This document shows, in pieces, positions 26,754-40,261 of a DNA stretch of 64,000 nt. Source of the DNA: Parus major (lineage: Eukaryota; Chordata; Aves; Passeriformes; Paridae); the NCBI RefSeq assembly GCF_001522545.3, contig NC_031769.1, positions 3,021,120 to 3,085,119 of the forward strand, written 5' to 3'. Position 1 is the stretch's first letter, and every line of letters starts with the position of its first letter. The notes under the pieces are model-generated. The model was not told where the DNA came from, ran no database searches, and worked only from the letters and a program-made list of their open reading frames with translations. Both the position numbers and the translations under genes were made by a program.

Positions 26754-27005
26754 ATAGAATCCTAGAATGGTTTGGGTGGGAAGGGACCTTAAAATCCATC
26801 CAGTTCCCACCCCTGTCATGGGGACACCTTCCACTATCCCAAACTTCTCAAATCCCTATCCAAACTGGCCTTGGACAGTTTCAAGGATGGGGAAGCTTCT
26901 CTGGGCAGCCTGTGCCAGAACCTCACCACCCTCACAGGGAAGAATTTCTTCCCAATATTTAACCTAAATCTACCCTCCTTCACTTAAAACCCTTCCCCCT
27001 TTCCC
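26754..27005 (-). mobile_element. CR1 LINE fragment
   Basis: Reverse CR1 with 3' end TAGAATCCTAGAATGG, then CTTCCACTATCCC, CTCTGGGCAGCCTGTGCCAG and the CTCACAGGGAAGAATTTC block, in order. Confidence 0.92.
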
Positions 27006-30000
27006 AAAAACATCTAAAATCATGATGGCAATGTCAGAGAAATTCAGCAAAGAGCTGAAGAATGAACCAATGCTTGGAAATGCATTTTGGCAATGCTTAG
27101 AAAAGCACTTTTCCTTGCATTTGCCTGAGAAAAAGCAAAGTTTGATCACAGCTTGGGTCCCAAAGGGTGCACAGGAGATTTGTTCAGACAAAGACTGTAC
27201 AGAATGGATACCAGAAATAAACACAGACCCCGTGTCTGTCATCACACGTCCCTGGCTTCTCCCCTGAAATTCTTCCTTGCTCCTACCAGCTCTAACATGA
27301 ATTTAGTAGAAGACACTTTATGCAGTGCCACATGGATAAATCCATCAGTGCCACAAAAAATCATCTTTGACCAAGGAGAGATGTATCCATAGAGATCAAA
27401 GCTATCTAGGTCTGTGTTCTGCTTTAAAAGGAGCCATGGAGGAAACTTTCAGGTGTAGAGACGTTTTCTTCTCTGTGCCCTTCCAACTCTAGGAATTCAT
27501 TAGCTTGGATTCAATCCTGGTGCTCTTGTTCTTGGGCACAGCTGCCTCAGTGAGACACAGTGAAGTAATGTCTTCCCAGTGGTGCCACTGGAAATAACAG
27601 CAGATAATTCAAAGGCTCTGAGAGAACAAGAGGCTGATGAGACACTCAATAAAAAATGTGAAACTGAAAAAAAAACAAAACCTCCATCATCTTCATGTGA
27701 TGGAAACATAATTCAAAATCTCTCCTTGCATCACCACACTGCCTCCTAATTCCCATCTCCTACCCCCGTGGTGCCCTGACCAGTTTCTCTCCTGTTGATT
27801 TAGGGGGTAACTTTTTACAAGGATTCAATGTGATTCCTTGCAGGAATCATCACACCACTTCAAATCCTTAATTCCTTTCATTTCCTTGACATGCCTGGGA
27901 ATGTTGCTTCCTCCCAGCATTTTTCAGAGGAAGGGCAGGAGGAGTGGGACTGGAAAGGAAGGGCTGCAAGTTAAAGATTGATTTGACAGTGAGTCATGAG
28001 CCACTTAATCACCAAGGAGGCCTCATCATTTCTTCTTCTATCCAAATTCTCGTGCTGAGTTCACACCTTGGCTCATTCCAGGTCAGTGCATTTTGAGTAC
28101 TTTTAACACTAAATTGTAGATACAAATCTGCAAATCACTCAAGGAACTCTCCCACCATTTGAGAGAAAGCCACATTCAAGGGACAAGTCTGGAATACCTG
28201 CTTCCAACAGTGGAAAGCAAGAGAGGGAACAGGCTGGGAAAAGTATTTCATGCCAATTTATGGTTCTCCATTTCATCAGCAGGGCTCTTTCCATCAGAAT
28301 TCAGATTTTTGGGGTAATCCAGACCTCCAGCATGACGTAGTCAATATAACCAAGACAAGCTAGTGGGATTTGTCTGACCAAATGTAGACATGTTAATGTG
28401 ATAATTTAGAGCTGATATGGTCACCCTTTATTCCATGAGTGCAGAGAGAAAAAAGAGACATCATCTAATCCATATTGAGGATGAAATAAATTATGTCTCA
28501 GGCTTTACTTGGTAGACATCCAGAGCTACAAACTGGGGAAGGTGACTTCTCATTTGTAGTGCAGATGCAATTGCAGGTATCAACATTTAATTAGATAAAT
28601 CCCCTGCTACATGCACATAACCCAGGAAACTGTCATTAATATCTGAGTAACTCCTGTGTCAGTCTTTCCTAGCCCCAGGCTTGGGAACAGGTCAGAAGAA
28701 CATGGATGGGAGAAATACTAATAAAAAAGGGTGCATGTGGATCAGCAGTGAGATTTATCAATTCTGGTCTGGCAGAAGATACCTCCAGGGCTGGTGAGAG
28801 CTGGAAGAGGGTCCAGCACAAACTGCTCCACAGCAGGACAGGGATAAAAACTCAAACAAAGGAGATTGGAAACACTGGTGTTAGAAATAGCCTGGCACCA
28901 CTGCCTGGGGAAGTTGAGTATGAAGTAATCACTGCTCTCCTTCCTCTCTTGTCTGCCTTTGGCTTTCATTACTCCCCTTTATCAGTTTAATTCCTTCTCC
29001 AGAGCAAGGGACTCAGACTCTGGGTCCTGCTGAGATTTCATTTCCTTCAAATTCTCTTTTCCATTCAAGCTGTAAGTGATGACTGAACGGGAACGGACAC
29101 ATAGGGTCAGCACATGCCCCCTATTTCTTCTCATAGAAAGTTTCTTAAAGAATTTAAAACATTTAAGAGGAAGAATCTTTCATAAAAATAATAAAAAAAA
29201 AAAAAGGGAAAAACCAAACAGAGAATCTCAAGGCAATCATTGCCTCTGAAGCATTAAAGGCATGGCCCAGCAGCAGCAGGAGAGGAAAGAGTGCTGTGAA
29301 GAGTAAAGAAATAATGAGCAGAACATCTGGGCATGAGAGGCAGAGTGGGGGAGAAGGGAGGAAACATCAGAAACTCCATTTGGTCGATGTTTGTGTTCCC
29401 TGAACGCAGCAAGGGGGTAAAGCAAAGGCAGCAGAGCTGAATTCTTGCACAATGTAGGACCCCATAAGTTGTTCTTGCTCCCTCTCCACCCAAGGACAGG
29501 ACTTCCCATGCAGGGAATCACCAGTGCAGAAAACAAGTGCAAACATTTTACCATTATCACATTTTTCACCATGCTGGCGCCCTGGAGGACTCATGAACCC
29601 TAATATTTCATCATATTGTTCTAGATACTGCAGAAATACAGAATACAGAGGCTGTTCATGTCCCAGACCCGAGTTCTGTACTTCACCCTCTTTGTGCCAC
29701 CTGCCATAAAAGGTGGATTTTTCTTTTAAGTCACAGTAACTCGATCATGTTCACAAGCCCCTACAGATTTCTGAAAGGCTCATGATCCCATTTCACACCT
29801 TGCAGCCCCACTGAGGAGAAATCAATTCTCAAAAAAATTTAGATATTGAATTTTTCTATGAGTATTTTCATGCAGAAATAGTCAAAGAGGTAATTGTGTG
29901 CTTCCCCTGTGAATAAATGGAGTTTTATTCACCAGTCAGAAGGGATTTCTTCCTTCTTTCAGTTGTTTCTGACAAGCAAGGGGGTTATTCCCTAACTTTT

Positions 30001-30642
30001 TCTTTGAAAGAAACAAGCTGATAGCATTTACCCACTAACTGCCATCATTAGCAAGTCTCAGTCCAGAATATAAAAAATTACACAGGACAATTTTCATTTT
30101 TCCCATATAAAAAAACAGTTTGTGTGCAGCAGGAGAAATTCAGGAGGAATCAACACCCTGCACTTACGAGTGCTTAATTTCTGGAGAGTTACTGCTCCTT
30201 CAGGGAGTTTTGTGGTGAAACATCTCCCAAAAATTCAGCCAGTAAGGAGGTGGTAGAATTTTGTTGATATCCCATCCTTTAAGGAGATAAAGCTTTGCTG
30301 GGATTGAGGGTGGATAAATCCATCAGTGACACAAAAAAATGTGTCACTGACACATGCCTTGAAAGAAATATCATGAAATAATGAAAGGTTAGTCTTGAGG
30401 TCAGGACTTAAGAGTGAAATGCTGTAGTCCCAGAGGTGAACTTAAATTAATTTAAAACAAGTCTACAAAAAATTAAAATAAATGAATAAATGAATAAATA
30501 AATTAAAATGCAGATAAAAAGTTCAGCAAGCAGGATTCATGGAATGAAAGGGTTGGCAAACAAGAAGTACACAGAATCCTTCACTGGAAAATTAATCTCT
30601 TGGAGAGGATATGTTTTATTTTTTCACTCTAAGCCACATCAG

Positions 30643-30740
30643 CAGTGGAACTCGTTGCCACAGGATGTGGGGAACAACTAAAAGATGCTCAATGAGCCTG
30701 GGAAAATCCTCCCAGTGATTCAGCTTGTAAACACTGGGGG
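30643..30740 (+). mobile_element. Ancient CR1/L3-like LINE fragment
   Basis: GTGGAACTCGTTGCCACAGG resembles the C-terminal and 3' region of old amniote CR1/L3 elements, plus strand. Only about 100 bp is recognisable, so the family is uncertain. Confidence 0.5.
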
Positions 30741-32230
30741 AACAGAACAGGGAGCAGCTGGGTTCTGCTCTGAGTGAGAGCCTGAAAGGATCCAGCCCCT
30801 TCCTGCCCCAGTGGGTGATACAAATCCATCCCACTGAGGTGCAAAACCCTTCCAGAGGCTCTGGGATTCCTCCATCTCTGAGCTCTGAGCTCTGTCCTTC
30901 CCATTTAGGACAGGCAGGGGGAGGAGCTGGGTGGGAACAGTCCCCAGATGTCAGGGCTGGTCTGGATTTGGATGATAAAGAAATAAAAGCTGTCTGGGAA
31001 ATGGTCTCTTCTCACCTGGGGAGTTCTATGAATTCCTGAACCCAAACAATAGCCACTGCATAAGTGTAAGAAATAAGTCTCGTGATCAGCTCCTGGCACC
31101 ATTCTGGGGGAAGGAGGCAGGAAAAAGGTTTTTTTTCCCTTTTTCCTTGCTCATGCCATTTCTAGAGCAGGGAAAAATTGGGCAGCTCTTCTGTAAAGCA
31201 CAAAGAGGGTCCCAAAATCACATCCCTGGGGGAGAGATGAACGGCCCAAAGTACACTGAGCTCTCCTCACTTCCACCACACCCCACAGTTCCTCTGCCCA
31301 GAGCTGGGCAGCAGAACAGAAATGAATTTATGCATGAGATGAATAGCAGGACCCTGATGGAAACCCTCCTCTCTGATGGAAATACTCCTAGCAGCTCAAA
31401 TGCAAAAAAGGGTTGCTTTAGAGGACCCTGGTACCACAGACACCTGTGTTCTGCCCTCTGCTTCTGCACTAGAATGTGCTGCAAGAAAAAGGGGAGACAA
31501 ACCTCCCCTCTTTTATCACACACCACGTGTTTTATCAGCTTTTCTCTGCTGTTTTATCAATTCCAGTCACAGCAGAAGCAGTTTGGACAGGACTCAGTAA
31601 ATGGAACCTGATTTCCAATTAGTTTCTTTGTCATTCTTTGCCCTTCTCTCCTTGGTGCTGGCCACGGGCAGCTCCTGCTGCAGTCAGGAGGAAATAAGAC
31701 AGGATATTAAACTATAAATTTCTTTGCTCACAGCCTCAGTTTTTTATCTCAGCAACAGCACAAGTATCCTTCATCAAGATTACAGATACCACAGCGTTAA
31801 TCCCTGTAAAGGGCTTCAGATCATGTGAGAGATACACAAATTATTACTGAGATGAGGAAGGAAAACGAGCTGCTCCAGGAGCAGCACTTTGTGTCACATC
31901 CTGTCCCCAAAGCTGTTGTCATCCAGGCAAAAATCACCCAGGCATCCTTTCTTTTTATTTTATTTTTTTTTTTATTATTAGTTTTGCAGACATATTGTAA
32001 CTCCATTACCTAACATAAAGAAACAAATTCCTGACCTCTGATAATAACCAGGAATGGTTCTCATGCACCCCCACAGATTGAATTTTTGTCCTGATTTCCC
32101 CAAGCTGATTCAGCAGCAGTGATGCTCCTCTTACCATGAAATGTTGGCTTTGACAGTGCTGAAAACCCCTCCAGGAAATGGTGAAAAACCCTTTAAATTG
32201 TCAGCTCAACGTGCAGGACCTGGAACTCAC

Positions 32231-32336
32231 CTGGAGAGGAGTCATTGAGAGGGTTCAGGGCCGTCGCCCTCCGGATCTTCTCCAGACAAGTCTCTTGCTC
32301 CTTTTTAATGATGCAGTTGGAATGGGTTGCTGCAAC
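32231..32336 (-). CDS. ADCYAP1R1: ADCYAP1R1 exon 3: N-terminal ectodomain helix
   Basis: This 106-nt minus-strand exon has a strong pyrimidine tract ending CCCATTTCAG, and the donor is GTGAGT. It is read in phase 0 and leaves one base (phase 1) for the next exon. It encodes [17 protein letters not shown] followed by [18 protein letters not shown]. The KKEQxxCLEKI part is the first alpha helix of the PAC1 hormone-binding domain. The cysteine in QETC corresponds to human Cys34, which pairs with the cysteine of ITCW in exon 4. The cysteine in HSNC is the extra unpaired one typical of PAC1. NDSS is an N-glycosylation sequon. Identity to mammalian PAC1 is about two thirds by eye, and the segment RRATALNPL is the most divergent. 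The exon is too short and lacks its own start, so it is easily missed by simple reading-frame scans. Confidence 0.94.
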
Positions 32337-33596
32337 CTGAAATGGGAGGGAAAAAAACCAAAAGAGTTACAGAAATAAAAATGTGAGGTGATCAGGAAGT
32401 GCCAGTAAGTTTTAAGATCCCATTACAAGGAATAAAGAAGAAAAAATAAAGAAGAAAAATATCATTTCAAGTTGAGGAAAAACTGAAACAAACGTCATTT
32501 TCTGTCCTTTTTTCTCCTTTACTTTTACTCCTCTTTTTTCTTCTAGCAGGTCTAAGGTGAAATTAAGTAATTGAAATTCTCATAAATTATTTGAGAGTTT
32601 TATATTGTTCTCCCTGTCAAAATGTGTTTTCTAACATGTTTGTTTTATTTTATTGAATTCCTTCTTCACATAAAGCTGAACAAGGGTCTCTCAAAATACA
32701 GAAATAATTTAAAGAATTATGAATAAATTTAGGTGTGGTTTGATCTCCCACCAGTTTCTTATGAGTCTTTGCATAATTCATTAAAATCTCTCTGTAATCT
32801 AAATCAAATTAAAGTCTGTTTCTCTTATTCTGTCACCCTGTTCATTCCTCACTGTTACTTTTATTTATTTCCAGAGAATACAAGGCAAATTCTTTTGCCA
32901 AAAATAATACAATGTCAAATAAACCAGGCTGACTTGATCCAAATATTTTCTTTCTTTTTTTTTTTTCTGTTTTCTATCTTTAACTCTCTAGTAGAAAAAA
33001 AGTAAAGGGAGGAAAAAGAAGGGAATAAAAAATTTAGTTTATTAACATTGCAGCCAACAGAATTCAGGCAATGCCAAAGCAACAACAAAATAAGGATGTG
33101 ACCCATTTCTGGAAACCAATGCAGGGCAGCAGAGGGAATATCAATAGAAGGAAAATAAAACCTCAGATTTGATGAGATCACTTTACAGGGGCATAGCTGA
33201 GGTCCAAACCCCACCCAGTGGAAACCACCATGGAATCAGTGCCCTGGCTGAAGGTGGTGCACTGCAGCAATTTTGTTATTTTATTTCCCATCCCATTTCC
33301 ATCACTTTTGACAATGGAAAACCACAGAGGAAATGGTGTGTGACCTGTTTCCCCTTATCTGCTAAGTAGGGACAAGAAAACAGGGAAAGAAATACCCAAA
33401 TTTAATTTGCTCTGGGTTATTTTGGAACCCCATGTGCACAATTCAACTTTTCCTCCCTCACACCCCAGGGAATGAACAGTTTGGATCAGGGATGCACCAG
33501 TCAACAAAACCTGAGGGCAAATCCCCAGGCAGGTGAAATCCTTTCAGCAGCTAAAGTTGCTTACAAAAAAGAGGGAGAGAAACTTCTACACCGGCA

Positions 33597-33868
33597 GAAA
33601 GCGACAGGACAAGGAGGAATGGTTTGAAAATGAAAGAGGGGAGATTCAGATGAAGAATTAGGAAGAAATTCTTCCCTGTGAGGGTGGGCAGGCCCTGGCA
33701 CAGGGTGCCCAGAGAGGCTGTGGCTGTCCCTGGATCCCTGGAAATGTCCCAGACCAGGCTGGATGGAACAACCTGGGATAGTGGAAGGTTTCCCTGCCCA
33801 TGGAGGGGGTGGAATGAGATTTATCTGTAAAATCCTTTCTGACCCACACCACCCAGTGAGTCTGTAAA
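33597..33868 (+). mobile_element. CR1 LINE fragment
   Basis: GACAGGACAAGGAGGAATGG, then TTCCCTGTGAGGGTGGGCAG, GCCCAGAGAGGCTGTGGCTG and the 3' end near CAGTGAGTCTGT. Plus-strand CR1. Confidence 0.92.
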
Positions 33869-34499
33869 GATCCAGTTGGATGGTGTTTGTGTTGTGCTTT
33901 TGTTTGTGTGATGATGCTCGGAACCATCTGCACCCTTTTTTTTTGTAAATGTTAAAAGCTACCACTGCTATTTCAAGGACAGAGAGGGTTTCCTGATGAA
34001 CTCTCCTGGAAAGCTTTCCTCACCATTTGTAGGAACTCATAATGCTGCACAGTTTCATCATCTCCAAGATCCCAGTAATAAATTTCAGCTATTTTCCCCC
34101 AGAGGACACACCAGGCACAACCATATTAGATTTGTTTGTCTTCAAAACAAACACAGTTCTGTTTTAAGGGCTCCCAAGTGCCTGGAAAAGATAAATTGTC
34201 ACAGACCTCCAGGATCTCCCAAGAACATAAGAGCTTTAGCTACATCATCCCCTAAGCATCCCCAAAGATAGAGAAAATTGCATTGGCTGGCATTCAAGTT
34301 CTTAGAATATATTTTAAGAAGATAAAAGGGAAATAGAAAGAAAAACAGAGTTCTGCTGTTAGGCCAGGTTCACCCTCCACAGTTGCCCAGGTGTGAGAGG
34401 AGTGACCAGTCTCAATACTCAGATATAGAAGTTTCTATACAGTTCACTAGGTACAGATTAGAAAAGGTGTCATTTAGTAAAAATATTGTCATTATTAAT

Positions 34500-34524
34500 A
34501 TTTTTATTATTATAAATAATAATG

Positions 34525-34561
<37 letters not shown>

Positions 34562-34562
34562 G
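34500..34562. repeat. (AAT)n trinucleotide repeat
   Basis: About 15 AAT units, preceded by imperfect ATT/AAT sequence. Confidence 0.95.
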
Positions 34563-34704
34563 TTGTCTATGCAAGCAGGATGTGACTAAACAAAAGGAAA
34601 TATTTCTTCACACACTGTTAACTTGCAGAAATATTCAGCTTGAAATTGTGAATGTTAAATGCCACACATGGATACATACATTTATCCAAAGACCATCCAA
34701 TAAA

Positions 34705-34888
34705 GAAGTTCAGTGAGGCACTAGAACAAATTATTCCAGGCTGCCCCTGGATCCCTGGAAATGTCCAAGGACAGGTTGGATAAGACTTGGAGCAGCCTGG
34801 GACAGTGGAAGGTGTCCCTGCCATGGCAGGGGTGGCACTGGATGATCTTTAAGGTCCCTTCCAACCCCAACAATTCTATGATTGCATT
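34705..34888 (+). mobile_element. CR1 LINE fragment
   Basis: GTGAGGCACTAGAACAAATT grades into GGCTGCCCCTGGATCCCTGG and ends AACAATTCTATGATTG. Plus-strand CR1 with a small deletion near 34735. Confidence 0.92.
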
Positions 34889-37144
34889 CCAGAATATTAA
34901 GTAACCCACAATGCTCCTGTCCTCAGAGACATTTGATAAGAAAATTCAGATTCAATCTACAATGAAAAGACAAAAAAAAGTGTGATTTATCCTTATTTCT
35001 TTGGTATCTTCTTTGCTAGAGGTGTATCAAAGCCAGAACTTGATTGATTGTAAAGAAAGCCAAAGGTTAAAAGGTCAGACTTTTCTGTTCTCCTTGCAGA
35101 GTGGCACAACTGGTCTGATTAAATATAGTCAGATGCATCCCAGTAAGTCTGGCTTAGGAGGCTCAGGTGTGGACAGGGCCATGTACTTCACCTGTCCCTG
35201 CAGCTTTCCTCAAGCTTTCACTGTTGCCACAATATTCTGATGTGACTTCCCATCACCATCTTTCGTAGCACCTCATCAACAGATCTTAAAAAATATCATT
35301 TTGGGGATCCTGGAAACCGAAAGAGAAAGCAAAGAAAAGGAGGAAGCATCAGCCTCGGTGTCCAAGGAGAGAACAGGAGCTGCCTGTCATCCCTGCTAAC
35401 CAGCAATTCCATATCTGGGAAAATAGAAAAGGCTTGAATTGATTAGAACAAAAGGTTTGTCTGCTGGTTACAGAGACACTTTGATGCTGTCACATTTTCC
35501 TGAGAGGATCCAGGGCTTTGCTGTTTCTCAGGCTACCATGGACTGGTAAAGCCTTTAATCTGCCAAGTCAGGCTTCAATTCCTGATTCCAGTGGCAGTGT
35601 AAGCTTGAACTCCAGGCCTCCTCATCCCATTTCTTTTGCCTCGAGGACATTTGCAATTTCCTGTGCTTAGCAGAGACAGTCTGGTTTCAGTTTCCCAGAA
35701 GAGATCAGGGATATGTGCAGTTAAAGAGTGTTTTGACACATATTAGAAAAAAAAATCAAGAATCCAAGTCGATAGTGCATGAAATTCACAGGTCTTTGAA
35801 AAATTTATTACTCTCAATGAAGTGAAGGATTCTGACTCACATCAGTTTAGAAAAATGTTTATATCCATTTAGATACAAAGGCAGTCAATATTTGTTTGGT
35901 TCTGAGAGAACACAAGAAGCTGGCAGGACGCTAAAGAGGTACAACAAATTCAGAGATTTCATTTTCCTTATGTGTTTTTTATTAAGGTGGCCACCACAAA
36001 TATAAACTGGTATGTGATCTGAGCAAATTCCAGTGCTTAACTCTTTGCAGTTTCCTTGAAATTATGGTAAAATTAATAACAATCATGTTACAACTTACGT
36101 ATTTACAATAAATTTGGTATGTTTAATTGTATTTTTCATATATATTTATATAAATTTGGTTTATATAATTATATATACACACCAACTGTGCAGAACAGTC
36201 CAGCCAAAAAATCTGAACTGCCTTTGACTACGTTCAGTTATTCAAAAAACACCATTTTGCTCATCTTGTTCTCAGTAAGAATATTCACAAGTGCTAAAAA
36301 ACTTGATTTCCCTACATGGCTTTACTCAGTGGACCTGCAGAAGTGAGATGTCCCCAGCATTCCTGAGACCCTCCAGGATCAGAAAATCTGCTTTGATGTC
36401 CTAGTAATGACGTGATGGTGAGATGGGAATTCCCTTGGAATTTCTATAAACACCAGCTCAAATATGGCAATTCTGTACCATTGGCTGTTCTTTTCTCTTC
36501 TGCATTTTTGTGTTAAGTCTGTAAAGTCCTGGTTTATTTTCTTTTGGGTTTTTTTTTAAGTGAATTTTTTTTTAAGTTAATTTCTACTTCATTCAGGATA
36601 TGCCATATCAGGCACTGTGACAATGAGAGGGCAAAGAAGGACAGATAAGAATCAACAACAATGACAGCAACTCTTCATTAAATCCTTCATGGCCATGGTT
36701 TTACATCAACACAAAGATGAATTAGAGTGTGATTCAACTTTTGCTGAAGTGTTTTTTCTAAAATAATGCAAGAAAGGCGTTTAATCCACAAGGTAGATGA
36801 GCTCACTCACTTCAAGCTGAATTACACACATTTTACTAATTCTATTATGACTTCCAGTATTGAAAAGTTAGCTTCAAAAAATGATAAATTGTTGTGTGAG
36901 CATTGCCAAAAGAGGCTCACTTTGTCATGGAAACGACACCGTTCAGTCCCTGTTCTCACCAAGCAATGATTCAACTGGTCACACCAGGGCCAAGACTGGC
37001 AAAATGCTGTGTTAAAAATAAAGGGCTTTGGGAAGGAGCTCTGATTATCTGGATTTTTTTATTTTTTTTTCCCAGAACTGATTTGCATCACTGCTGGGCC
37101 CCACAAGACTGGCTCAGCAATCCAAGAAGTTGTTGTCCCCAGAA

Positions 37145-37880
37145 TGTTGGAGTCTGAGATACAGATTGTGTGCCCTTGTTTTTAATATTTAGTTCTAGAA
37201 TTCAAAGAAACACTGAATTTCATATAATATGAAATTCATGGGCATGTTTTCATGGTGATACATGAGAACAAATATTAGATACAAAAAGTGTAAGTGGGTA
37301 GATTAGAAAGTTTTTTAAATCACTGGGTGAAAAAGTTAGTTTAGAGAACAGGAGACAAGATGGAGGATTTAAGGTGTTGTACCTTGTTCCTTCTTCTTTC
37401 TTCTTCATGTTCATCTCCTAGAGGTTTTTGGGTAATAGGAAGTGATTGGGTAGAAAATGCCGCAGTGCAGCACAGAGGTGATGGGTCATTGGGTCATTAA
37501 GAAAAATAATATACATGTCTACAGTTAATTGGGTAAAAATAGGTATAAAGATAAAAGAACTGCGTAGTTCGAGGCCATTTTGTGCATCAGACACGAAGTG
37601 AGCCACAAGGCCTTGTTTGTACCATCAGAGGAAAGAAATGTGCCAAATTACAAAGATTGATCTTGTAACCAGCCTGGAGAGACCTGTTAAGTTTTGTAAG
37701 GATCCTTCAATAAACACAAGAAACAAGATTCTAACGAGCTCGGGAGTTTTCTTCCAATCATAAGGACTGAGATAAGTGGGACTCCCTATGAGGGAGGATC
37801 CCAGGAGAATTCAGCCCAAAGAAAGCTGAGAGACTAGAGAAAAGTTATATCCACAGGGAATTGAGCCCAAAGGAGGCAAG
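37145..37880 (+). mobile_element. ERV LTR, family A copy 2, with leader-like tail
   Basis: It starts TGTTGGAGTCTGAGATACAG and shares the first part of the family, including the AGACAAGATGGAGGATTTA motif. After GGCCATTTT (about 37574) it follows a different 3' half than copies 1 and 4 and matches copy 3 instead (ACGAGCTCGGGAGTTTTCTT). A polyadenylation signal AATAAA lies near 37709. I place the LTR end near 37776 by length; the following 100 bp, partly shared with copy 3, may be 5' leader. No target duplication was found. Confidence 0.82.
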
Positions 37881-38347
37881 AAGAAATAGAACATTACACA
37901 GAAAGGTCTGAGGTTTGTCACTTGATTGTGTTTTTTGCCTTCCTGAGCAAATGGCATCCAAACCACTGTGACTTCAGAACACTTCACACTGAGTGAAAGG
38001 GTAAAGCCATTGGGAACTCGTTCAAACCCAGCCACAATGGTACAATCTGCAGCAGAGCTTGGACACCACACTTTAAACAAATTGTACAGGGGGAAAAAAA
38101 AATACCCAGAACACGCTGCCAGGAAAAGGCATCGATCCCTTTCAAAGCAGCTGGTGTAAATTTAAGATTTGGGTACACTGACACTCCTGGCTCCTGGAGA
38201 GATGCACATCCCACTGCAGATTAGAAAACAGCAGCAGCACAAATTCCCTTCCCTCAGTGGACACCTTCTGAAGTGAGTGCTGGACAAAAGATCCTTACAC
38301 AACATGGGGTAAAACTATTTTTGAGTTTGCCTGAACTGGCTTTTTGC

Positions 38348-38665
38348 AGTATCACAGAATTGTGGGATGGCTTGGGTTAGGAGGGACCTTAGAGATATTT
38401 TCCCAATTTTCCTGCTATGGGCAGAGATGCCTTTCACTGTCCCAGGCTGCTCCAAGACCCATCCAGCCTGGCCTGGGACACTTCCAGGGATCCAAGGGCA
38501 GCCACAGCTGCTCTCAGCACCCTGTGCCAGGGCCTCACCATCCTCACAGGGAACAATTCCTTCCAATATCCCATCTAAACCTCCTCTCTTCCACTTTGAA
38601 ACCATTTCCCTTTGTCCTGTCACCACATGCTCTTGTAAATAACCTCTCTATAACTTTTTGCAAAC
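38348..38665 (-). mobile_element. CR1 LINE fragment
   Basis: Reverse CR1 starting CACAGAATTGTGGGATGG and continuing through GCCAGGGCCTCACCATCCTC to the CTTGTAAATAACCTCTC region. Confidence 0.92.
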
Positions 38666-40261
38666 TCCCTTATCTTGGAAATCAGTTGTAAATCCCCACT
38701 TTGAGCATTGTAAAACATTCCCAGGAGAGCTGAGGACTTCCATGGGAAATGTCATCTTGGATTAAACCAAAATATCCCTTTATCTCTAATAGCAGGTGGT
38801 GCTTCCCAAAGCCTTCTACTGGCAGCATGAACCACTCACTGGAAAAGTGATTAAAAATCCTGCTAGACATAATGTGCTTGAGATGAAACTAAGGGTTTAA
38901 TAACCCTTCTGATTGCTGATTTTATATTTCATAGAAATGGCTTTCTCCAGCAATTCCTGAGAATTTCTTCTCCAAAGATCCAATTCTGAAGTACAACTCC
39001 CAACAGCACAGTTTGGACTTTTCCTTCATTTCACAGAGGCCAAAGTCAGCCTGAAAATCTGATAACCAGCATTGCAATTCCAGTTTATTTTATAAACTGT
39101 TCAAAAGAAAGGAAATTTAGGTGTTCAAATCAGGGTCTACTCCCTTACAAAACTTTATGGGAATGTTCTCACCGCTTTGAGAGCTTTTAGCATGGAGCAA
39201 AATTGGATTGCATGGATATCACTGCAGGATATCAGGGGTGCAGGGCTTGCAAAGATCACTGACAGTCACTTCCAAGGACACTTTCCAGCTCCTGACACAG
39301 GTTTTGACGTGGCAGAGCTGCTGGCAAGAGAACAGCCCAGCGTGGATCCAGGGTTTGGCCAAGTCTGTGTCACAGCAGGAGAGTTCCTGGATGGGGGGTT
39401 ACAGGCAAGTCATGCACATGTAAATTGCTGGAATTTGTGATTGATTAAGGAGGAAAAAATAATGAGTATTTTTTTTTTCCTCTGTGGTCCCACTACTCCA
39501 GCCTCAGGTAAGCATTTCAGATTTGGCACAGAAGTTCAGATGAATCAATTAACAAGAATGACTGGAGTGGAAGTTGGAGGGCGGGATCTCTGGTTTTTTA
39601 ACACATCGTGCCTGGCTGAGAAGTGAGGATTTATATCGACATAAATCTGGGATGAGATGTTCAGATCCAGCTGAACACCTGAAAGGAGGGAGCTGAAATG
39701 GAAACACTTGAATTTCTGAGCAATCTGGGACCTGCTGTTTGTATAATCTGAGGAACTGCTGATCCAGAGGGGAAAACCTGTAGGTGACAATGATTCATTT
39801 TTCAGCTCCCAGATTTTCTCTGTTAGATCAATCTGCTGTCTTGGCAAAACTACTGGTTACTCTGAACCCTGAAATTTCCACATAAACTGTGAATAAGGGG
39901 GTTCCAGATGATCCTTGAGAAGGTCCTGGACCATCATTTTTGCAGCTTTATTTTCTGTCAGCAGCAGCAACAGAGAGGCGTCCTCCTCTCCTGTTTTCTC
40001 CAGAGGATTTTCAGGTAAGCACACCTTTTTCACTCTTCAAGCAGCACTGGCAATACAGGAATGTCCCCTGTTTAAAGCAGTCTGTATCAGCTGCCAGAGC
40101 AACCTAAAATCAACAGGATGAAAAAGATAACCTAGAGCTTTACCCTTCTTTTCCTGATCTATAGATTTTATGTTTAAAGCTTCGGTGTCTCCTGCTTCAC
40201 CCAGACATCCCTGGTGGCTTTCTCTGAATGATGTCAGCTCTCACATGTGTCTTCCAGGGAC

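Larger units (their letters stand above)
5154..32230 (-). other. ADCYAP1R1 intron between exons 3 and 4
   Basis: A 27,077-bp intron with GT at 32230-32229 and AG at 5155-5154 on the minus strand. It contains CR1 fragments, simple repeats and A/C-rich tracts listed separately. The stretches 5154-7020, 8700-10200, 12910-18460, 18650-20360, 20450-21450, 23900-24990, 25470-26750, 27010-30640 and 30750-32230 hold no feature I can support. Open reading frames there are short, overlap on both strands and resemble no known protein. Confidence 0.85.
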
